From contig JAITNO010000119.1 of the NCBI GenBank assembly GCA_031290405.1, positions 1 through 10,065 of the forward strand: a DNA stretch of 10,065 nt. Direction: 5' to 3'. Below are positions 6,113 to 10,065 of the stretch, in pieces. Position numbers and translations under genes: made by a program. Within the stretch, counting starts at the first letter, position 1. Every line of letters begins with the position of its first letter. Under the pieces are notes generated by a model that had not been told where the DNA came from, ran no database searches, and was given only the letters and a program-made list of their open reading frames with translations. The DNA comes from Spirochaetaceae bacterium. GTDB taxonomy: Bacteria > Spirochaetota > Spirochaetia > Treponematales > Breznakiellaceae.

Positions 6113-7156
6113 ATGAGCCTTTACCAGCCCGTGCGCGTCGGCCCCCTTACCCTTAGCGGAAACCTGTTCCTGGCCCCCGTCGCCGGTTACACCGAACGCG
6201 CCTTTCGTTCGCTCTGCGTAGAGCAAGGCGCCGACCTTACCTTTACCGAACTCATCTCCTCAGAGGCCCTCGTGCGAAACCCCGCGCCCACAGAGCCCCT
6301 CCTGCGCCGCGCCCAAAACGAACGCCGCTACGCCATCCAACTCTTCGGCGGCAGCGAAGAAACCATGGCGCAGGCCGCGAGCATAGTCCTGGCCCACAAG
6401 CCCGCGCTCATCGACATAAACGCCGGCTGCCCCGTCCCCAAAGTAACCAAAACCGGCGCAGGCGCCGCCCTGATGAAAGACCCCGCCCGCCTTGCCCGCA
6501 TCGTCGCCGCCGTCAAGAAGGCCGCCGGCCCCGACACACCCGTCAGCGTCAAAATCCGCTCCGGCTGGGACGCGCAGACCATAAACTGCCTCGAGTGCGC
6601 GCAGGCCTCCGTCGAAGCCGGCGCGGCAATGGTCAGCCTGCACCCCCGCACACGGGCGCAAGGCTACGAAGGAAGGAGCGACTGGCGGCACATAACCAAC
6701 CTCGCCGCGCGCCTAAAAGTCCCCGTCGCCGGCTCCGGCGACCTGTACACGCCCGAAGACGCCCAGAGAATGCTCGAAGAAACCGGTTGCGCCGCCGTCA
6801 TGTTCGCCCGCGGCGCAATCGGCAACCCCCACATCTTTTCGCATACCCGCGCCCACCTGCTCGGCCGCGCCCTCCCCCCCACGACGCCCCGCCAACGCAT
6901 CCAAGCCGCCTTCCGGCACCTCGAACTCCTCGTCCAGGACGCAGGCGAAACAAAAGCCTGCCTCGAAATGCGAAAAACATTCTGCGCCTACGTCAAAGGA
7001 GGCCCCGGAGCCGCCACACTCAGAAACAGCCTCGTCCGCGCAAGCGCCGTCGCCGAATACCGGCACATAATCAGCCGCCATTTCGACGACGAGGAGGACG
7101 CCGTCCCCCCAAACCCCCTCTTGAAAACGCCTTTTGACAAAACCGCGCGCCCATGA
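6113..7156 (+). CDS. dusB: tRNA-dihydrouridine synthase, DusB-like
   Basis: A 347-residue flavoenzyme that reduces uridine to dihydrouridine in tRNA using FMN and NADPH. The N-terminal strand LAPVAGYTERAF (FMN-binding TIM barrel), FTELISSEAL, IQLFGGSEE and INAGCPVPKV with catalytic C106 are all present. VKIRSGWD (about 144-151), LHPRT and AVMFARGAIGNP (phosphate-binding loop) complete the barrel, and residues from about 255 form the helical C-terminal domain. The CPVPKV form fits the DusB subgroup best. The frame is open back to 5999, but that stretch covers a tandem repeat and the promoter candidate; homologues begin near MSLYQPVRVGPL, so I place the start at 6113. The gene is strikingly C-rich on the plus strand (C-ending codons). 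Confidence 0.93.
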   Translation: MSLYQPVRVGPLTLSGNLFLAPVAGYTERAFRSLCVEQGADLTFTELISSEALVRNPAPTEPLLRRAQNERRYAIQLFGGSEETMAQAASIVLAHKPALIDINAGCPVPKVTKTGAGAALMKDPARLARIVAAVKKAAGPDTPVSVKIRSGWDAQTINCLECAQASVEAGAAMVSLHPRTRAQGYEGRSDWRHITNLAARLKVPVAGSGDLYTPEDAQRMLEETGCAAVMFARGAIGNPHIFSHTRAHLLGRALPPTTPRQRIQAAFRHLELLVQDAGETKACLEMRKTFCAYVKGGPGAATLRNSLVRASAVAEYRHIISRHFDDEEDAVPPNPLLKTPFDKTARP

Positions 7157-7258
7157 GATAGCGGGTGTCTTTTCCTGCGGCTTGTTTGCGTGGCTTTTTT
7201 CGTTTTCCGCATGGTTTGGGGGAACGCCGAAAACGGTTTCGTCCTCAAGCTTTCTCTG

Positions 7259-7297
7259 CTCGTACTCGAGTACGAGCTCGTCGGACTCGAGTACGAG
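7259..7297. repeat. Perfect 18-base palindrome within a 21-base-period repeat
   Basis: CTCGTACTCGAGTACGAG (7259-7276) is its own reverse complement. The 13-base part ACTCGAGTACGAG (7264-7276) occurs again at 7285-7297, an offset of 21 bases. The second copy keeps the inner ACTCGAGT palindrome but not the outer arms. It could be a two-site operator for a dimeric regulator, a cruciform, or a fragment of a dispersed repeat family. Confidence 0.75.
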
Positions 7298-7338
7298 TGG
7301 CGACGGTTGGCGGCGGACGCTGGAAACAAAAAGGCGCG

Positions 7339-7359
7339 GGGGCCGCTGGCCATGGCCCC
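7339..7359. repeat. GC-rich stem-loop around GGCCATGGCC
   Basis: GGGGCC (7339-7344) pairs with GGCCCC (7354-7359) around a 9-base loop; inside, GGCCATGGCC (7348-7357) is a perfect 10-base palindrome offering an alternative fold. The downstream tail TTAATTTT (7374-7381) is too far and too weak for a confident terminator. Confidence 0.45.
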
Positions 7360-7397
7360 TGGGTCAGGCCGGGTTAATTTTGAGGCGATGCGAGCGC

Positions 7398-7426
7398 TTG
7401 ACTAATCCGTTTTTCCACGACATAAT
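7398..7426 (+). promoter_or_regulatory. Strong sigma70-type promoter for the TraR/DksA-type gene
   Basis: TTGACT (7398-7403) and CATAAT (7421-7426) with a 17-base spacer; each box matches consensus at 5 of 6 positions. Predicted start is near 7433, giving a short leader with GGAGGA at 7443-7448. This is the best promoter in the window. Confidence 0.75.
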
Positions 7427-7456
7427 CCGCACGTCGTTTTTCGGAGGATTAAGAGT

Positions 7457-7816
7457 ATGGACAAAAAGTTTATTGACAAGATGGAAAGGGTTTTAAGCGC
7501 GCAGAAGAAGGAAATCGTCTCCGCACTTTTGGCCGACAGGGAAGAATACAAAGAAATCGCCGGCGGCCTTGAACGGCCTAAGGATCCTGTTGATTATGCC
7601 AGCGACGACATTGACAGGAATCTGCTGGAAGCGCTGGGGTCCGCCGAATTAAAACGTCTTAAAGGCATTGATTCCGCCATTTCGCGGATAAAACAAGGGA
7701 AATACGGCAATTGCATCAAATGCGGACAGCCGATTCCGAAAAGCCGCCTCGAGGCGATGCCCTCGGCCCTTATGTGCATTGATTGTAAGTCGGCGGAAGA
7801 ACGGAAAACCAGATAG
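7457..7816 (+). CDS. TraR/DksA-family zinc-finger protein
   Basis: A 119-residue cytoplasmic protein of the DksA/TraR family, whose members bind RNA polymerase in its secondary channel and alter promoter response, often with ppGpp. The C-terminal C4 zinc finger is complete: C86, C89, C107, C110 (CIKCGQPIPKSRLEAMPSAL, then MCIDC). The N-terminal half is a charged helical hairpin (1-80) with an acidic stretch DYASDDID around 47-54, close to where DksA carries its tip acids; the exact DxxDxA arrangement is not clear. GGAGGA lies 8 bases before the ATG and a strong promoter further up, so it is probably its own well-expressed transcript. It converges on the aminotransferase gene with a 51-base gap. 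Whether it acts as a true DksA or a small RNAP-binding relative cannot be told here. Confidence 0.9.
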   Translation: MDKKFIDKMERVLSAQKKEIVSALLADREEYKEIAGGLERPKDPVDYASDDIDRNLLEALGSAELKRLKGIDSAISRIKQGKYGNCIKCGQPIPKSRLEAMPSALMCIDCKSAEERKTR

Positions 7817-7834
7817 ACGCCCTAAGACGACGCC

Positions 7835-7856
7835 GATTGACTTGTACGCGTCAATC
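7835..7856. terminator. Inverted repeat between convergent genes, possible bidirectional terminator
   Basis: GATTGAC (7835-7841) and GTCAATC (7850-7856) are perfect arms around an 8-base loop, exactly in the gap between two convergent genes. The stem is AT-rich and lacks a proper T-run on either side, so it may only be a weak terminator or work with Rho. Confidence 0.45.
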
Positions 7857-7867
7857 TTGCACCGCCC

Positions 7868-8953
7868 CTACCGCACTTTGACCATCCAGCCTTTTGTGTC
7901 ACGGAGGGCGCCGTATTGTATGCCCTTGAGGGTGTCGCGGATTGACGCGGTGAGCTCGCCGGTTGTGCCGCCGTTAAAGACGGCCTTTTTGCCGTCGTGG
8001 GTAAGGCTTTCTATGGGGGTCGCGCCCGCGGCGGTGCCGCTCACAAAGCATTCTTTGGTCTCGTCGAGGGCCTCCTCTATGCCGATCTTCCGCTCGCTGA
8101 CGGCGACGCCGCGTTCCCGCGCAAGTTCGATGATGCTCGCGCGCGTGATGCCGGGGAGTATCGTGTCGCCGAGCTCCGGCGTAACAAGCTCGCCTGATTT
8201 TAGGGAGAAGAAGATGTTGCACGACGAGCCTTCCTCGACGTACTTGCGCTCAGCCGCGTCCAGAAACACGCATTCCATGTAGCCCGCTTCCGCAGCCTCC
8301 TGCTTTGCGATGGCCGAGACGACATAGTTCGAAGCCGCTTTAATCCAGCCGGTGCCGTTCGCCGTCGCCCTAATCCGCTTGCTGGTAATCGCGCCCGACA
8401 GTCCGGGAACAAAGTAGGCGCTCACCGGCGTGCACACGACGACAACCCACGGCTCCTTGGAAAGCCCCACGCCGATGCCCCCTTCGCTATAGGTAAAGGG
8501 ACGTATGTACACCGAATCCGCGTTCATGTAGGAATCCTTTTCCCATTCAGTCTTATATCGGGTAACAAAGCCCAGCTCCGCGTTGCGCCGGACCGTCTCC
8601 ACGCACGCCGCCACAAACGCATCCTTAGGGAAGGGCGGCATACGCAACCCCCGCATCGAATTATGGAAACGCTCGGCGTTTCTATCCGGGCGGAAGACCG
8701 CCAGCGAGCCGTCCTTCTGCGGCAACGCCTTCAGTCCTTCAAACACGGACAGGCCATACTGAGACGTATACGAAACGAGCGGCATATCCGCGTAAACATT
8801 GCGCGACGCCTCCAGCTCGCGCCGCTCCCTTTCACTCAAAGCCGCCTCCTCAGCCGGAGTCTTATGCGGTTTTTCAAGGTATTCTTCCGTCCATGCGCCC
8901 GCCGCGTATTTTGCGCGGTAGACGACGGGATACGCGTTCAAGGTAAAAGCCAT
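7868..8953 (-). CDS. ilvE: Branched-chain amino acid aminotransferase (fold type IV)
   Basis: A 361-residue PLP enzyme that interconverts leucine, isoleucine and valine with their 2-oxo acids, using glutamate/2-oxoglutarate. The catalytic lysine is K205 in NGTGWIKAASNYV. EGSSCNIFF (241-249), SVFEGLKA (69-76), IRPFTY (150-155) and the late FVSGTAAGATPI (phosphate-binding) are typical BCAT motifs. The length, over 350 with a long N-terminal part, resembles the larger, mammalian-like BCAT group rather than the roughly 300-residue enterobacterial form. AAAGGAG (8959-8965 on the minus strand) sits 5 bases before the ATG. It lies 30 bases after the STAS gene on the same strand, so the two probably share a transcript. 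The start of the gene is G-ending and the end more C-ending in codon use. Confidence 0.93.
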   Translation of the reverse strand: MAFTLNAYPVVYRAKYAAGAWTEEYLEKPHKTPAEEAALSERERRELEASRNVYADMPLVSYTSQYGLSVFEGLKALPQKDGSLAVFRPDRNAERFHNSMRGLRMPPFPKDAFVAACVETVRRNAELGFVTRYKTEWEKDSYMNADSVYIRPFTYSEGGIGVGLSKEPWVVVVCTPVSAYFVPGLSGAITSKRIRATANGTGWIKAASNYVVSAIAKQEAAEAGYMECVFLDAAERKYVEEGSSCNIFFSLKSGELVTPELGDTILPGITRASIIELARERGVAVSERKIGIEEALDETKECFVSGTAAGATPIESLTHDGKKAVFNGGTTGELTASIRDTLKGIQYGALRDTKGWMVKVR

Positions 8954-8983
8954 TTTTTCTCCTTTCTCTTCCAGGCTTTCCGG

Positions 8984-9538
8984 TTAACCCAGGAAAACCT
9001 GCCCCACGCCGTCCACAGAGAGAATCGTCTTGCACTCCGAGCACCGGAAACGCCCCGATTTAACCGCCTTCAGCTTCTTCCCGCATATCGGACAATCAAA
9101 AATCTTCGGGAAAAGGGCCCCCGCCGCGGATTGCAGCGCATCCTTCTTGAAGAAGCTCTCCGCCTCCTCCATGCTCCCCCTGATGTTAAAAAACTGCGAA
9201 AAGCCAAGAAGCTGGAAAACCTCGTACACCTTAGGCTGGACATCCAGCAAAACAAGGTCGCCGTGTATCGCCTTTAACGTCTTAAGAAAGCTTGTAAAGG
9301 AACCAATGCCCGTCGATGATACGTAATTCAGTCCGCCGCAGTCAAAAATCAACTTCACAAAGCCCGATTCAATCGCTTTTGTCACCCTCTTTTGGAAAGA
9401 CGCCGAGTTATAGGTGTCAATATAGCCCGTCAGAGCAAGGATAAGGGCGCCTTCCACGCCGTTAGGCCGTTTGAGGTCGATTTTTAAGCTGTCGTCTTTA
9501 CCGGCGTCAAAACCCGGAACAATTTCGTTGTTATTCAT
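8984..9538 (-). CDS. STAS-domain (anti-sigma-factor-antagonist-like) protein with C-terminal zinc ribbon
   Basis: A 184-residue cytoplasmic protein. Residues about 18-125 form a STAS domain: ALILALTGYIDTYNSASFQK, VKLIFDCGGLNYVSSTGIG and GDLVLLDVQPKVYEVFQLLG match the SpoIIAA-type pattern. The S74-S75-T76 loop aligns with the serine phosphorylated by partner kinases in that family. After a helical linker (122-145), a zinc ribbon follows with C149, C152, C166, C169 (CPICGKK, then CSEC). STAS domains in such proteins bind anti-sigma kinases; the ribbon may add a nucleic-acid or protein contact, which is inference. GAGGG lies 4 bases before the ATG. No anti-sigma kinase gene is visible nearby. 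It is the first gene of a minus-strand pair with ilvE. Confidence 0.87.
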   Translation of the reverse strand: MNNNEIVPGFDAGKDDSLKIDLKRPNGVEGALILALTGYIDTYNSASFQKRVTKAIESGFVKLIFDCGGLNYVSSTGIGSFTSFLKTLKAIHGDLVLLDVQPKVYEVFQLLGFSQFFNIRGSMEEAESFFKKDALQSAAGALFPKIFDCPICGKKLKAVKSGRFRCSECKTILSVDGVGQVFLG

Positions 9539-9580
9539 TTTTCCCTCGTCAGTGTCTCGAAAACACCTGAATTTGCCTTG

Positions 9581-9610
9581 AGTCTATGTGCAAATGCGCT
9601 AAAAAGTCAA
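9581..9610 (-). promoter_or_regulatory. Candidate promoter for the STAS-ilvE pair
   Basis: On the minus strand, TTGACT (9610-9605) and TAGACT (9586-9581) with an 18-base spacer (5/6 and 4/6 matches). The predicted start is near 9575, giving a leader of about 36 bases. It lies between the STAS gene and the IS end at 9629, so it probably predates the insertion. Confidence 0.5.
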
Positions 9611-9640
9611 GAGACTGAGCTGAGGCCTGTCAAGCCAAAG

Positions 9641-9680
9641 TAGAAACGTCCCCTGTCTTACCAAGATAGAAACGTCCCCT
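9641..9680. repeat. Pair of 14-base direct repeats at the IS terminus
   Basis: TAGAAACGTCCCCT occurs at 9641-9654 and again, identical, at 9667-9680, a 26-base period. Multiple short terminal repeats of this kind are the transposase-binding sites of several integrase-type IS groups (IS21 is the classic case). They sit just outside the transposase stop codon. Confidence 0.75.
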
Positions 9681-9682
9681 TG

Positions 9683-9945
9683 TCATGTTGTGCCAGTAAG
9701 ACAAGCCTCCTGATTTTCAATTTGAATTTCTTTAACAAGGAGGGCTTTGCCCTGCCAATATATGTTCAGAGTCCCACCAAGACAGATGCGAATTATCACC
9801 CTGTCTTTAGGCCTCGGTTTGGTGCGGTTTTCTTTGAGAATTTGAAAAAAACGGCATTCAAATTTGACAACGCAATCATTGCTTGCTGAGCGCGTGTGCT
9901 CGAAAACAAATGCTTTACTCAGATCCTGCCCTAAAAGAGGCGCGT
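9683..9945 (-). pseudogene. C-terminal fragment of an integrase-core transposase (ISNCY-like)
   Basis: The minus-strand frame ending at TGA 9683-9685 reads KAFVFEHTRSASNDCVVKFE, then a run ending CRFFQILKENRTKPRPKDRV, then LGGTLNIYWQGKALLVKEI. This is the small beta domain found after the rve/DDE catalytic core in several integrase-type transposases, and I think ISNCY-like ones fit best, though I cannot search. The catalytic DDE core is missing. The frame stays open upstream to the window edge, but from about 9945 rightwards it reads Gly/Ser-rich sequence with no family character, and a different frame there looks like real coding sequence. So the gene is 5'-truncated at that junction. Confidence 0.65.
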
Positions 9946-10065
9946 GGCCATCTGCCACCTCCCGTGGGCTTCCATCAGCCCATCCTTGTCTTCCGCCGGA
10001 ATGTGATGCCAATCCGGATTTGCCCCACTCGTGTGGAGCCCCACCTGCCGTACCAAGTTGTCGAA
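9931..10065 (-). pseudogene. 3'-broken fragment of an unknown protein gene, cut by the IS remnant
   Basis: On the minus strand, frame TTC at 10065 to TAG at 9931-9933, 44 residues are open. They read FDNLVRQVGLHTSGANPDWH, then HIPAEDKDGLMEAHGRWQMA and TRLF. The pattern W-x-H-I-P-x-x-D-x-x-x-L-x-x-A-x-x-x-W resembles a family of conserved hypothetical proteins I recall in anaerobes, in which this block is normally followed by more sequence. Here it ends abruptly where the AT-rich transposase remnant begins, so I read it as the interrupted N-terminal part of a gene that continues beyond the right edge. The function is unknown. The segment could also be the intact end of a gene that now uses a stop inside the IS. 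Confidence 0.5.

Larger units (their letters stand above)
7157..7456. other. 300-base spacer with repeats and promoter, no gene
   Basis: It holds a T-rich stretch (7191-7206), the palindromic repeat at 7259-7297, a GC stem at 7339-7359 and the TraR-type gene promoter at 7398-7426. A 71-codon frame from GTG 7190 to 7405 is open, but its middle (LVLEYELVGLEYEW) is just the translated repeat and no ribosome site precedes it, so I do not call it a gene. Confidence 0.55.
9629..9945 (-). mobile_element. Remnant of an integrase-type insertion sequence (left end plus 3' part of its transposase)
   Basis: The element end starts near TGTCAAGCC (9629), with the 5'-TG typical of Mu/retroviral-like DDE elements, then two identical 14-base repeats, then the transposase stop at 9683-9685 and about 85 codons of transposase. 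The right boundary is judged to lie at roughly 9920-9945, where another gene fragment begins. The rest of the element is absent, so it is not mobile by itself. Confidence 0.6.

Noticed and set aside
7259..7297. Possible CRISPR repeat-spacer unit
   Set aside because: Only two partial copies with an 8-base gap, the unit is palindromic, and there are no cas genes; the same applies to the repeats at 5999-6040 and 9641-9680.
7190..7405. 71-codon frame from GTG, containing LVLEYELVGLEYEW
   Set aside because: The peptide repeat is simply the translated 21-base-period palindromic repeat, no Shine-Dalgarno precedes it, and the rest is low-information sequence.
7779..8282. 167-codon plus-strand open frame starting inside the TraR-type gene
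   Set aside because: Ser/Arg/Pro-rich antisense of the ilvE C-terminus; starts within the zinc-finger coding region and lacks any start signal.
8663..9277. 204-codon plus-strand open frame crossing ilvE and the STAS gene
   Set aside because: It spans the 5' end of one well-supported gene and most of another in antisense, has no ribosome site and no recognisable motif.
9629..9634. TTGACA (minus strand) at the IS end as an outward -35 box driving the STAS gene
   Set aside because: No acceptable -10 box lies 16-18 bases downstream; the sequence there is TTGACT, which fits better as the -35 of the separate promoter at 9581-9610.

Overview
This window looks like a GC-rich chromosomal segment of a spirochaete, most plausibly a gut or termite-type Treponema relative. 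The case rests on gene content: a Rho-N-like plus DUF4912 protein, a small lipoprotein and a divergent HD-GYP protein are packed in one operon with radA, and a STAS/zinc-ribbon protein sits beside an IlvE-type aminotransferase. This is an inference from protein character, not from a database match.

Layout. Positions 1-413 (minus strand) hold the N-terminal part of an AT-rich DNA methyltransferase that runs off the left edge. Positions 414-694 are gene-free and change from AT-rich DNA to a GC-rich hairpin cluster. From 695 to 5863 five plus-strand genes are almost gapless and look like one transcription unit: a class I/II aminotransferase, a DUF4912 protein, a lipoprotein, a degenerate HD-GYP protein and RadA. 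After a 249-base gap with hairpins and a 21-base tandem repeat comes a DusB-type tRNA-dihydrouridine synthase (6113-7156). A 300-base gap with a perfect 18-base palindrome, another 21-base-period repeat and a strong promoter leads to a TraR/DksA-type zinc-finger protein (7457-7816). A small perfect inverted repeat separates it from a convergent minus-strand pair: a STAS plus zinc-ribbon protein (9538-8984) followed by a branched-chain aminotransferase (8953-7868). The right end (9629-10065) is a scar: an insertion-sequence terminus with two identical 14-base repeats, the C-terminal remnant of its transposase, and behind it the 3'-truncated end of an unrelated gene.

How the genes work together. 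The window mixes housekeeping functions (RadA recombination, tRNA dihydrouridine, amino-acid transamination) with likely regulators (HD-GYP relative, DksA-like protein, STAS protein). The points most worth a second look are two genes whose predicted transcription start falls exactly on the ATG (possible leaderless mRNAs with matching geometry), the HD-GYP protein that has lost two metal-ligand positions, the STAS/zinc-ribbon fusion, and the IS scar that breaks a gene. I did not find a convincing new multi-gene defence or mobile system.
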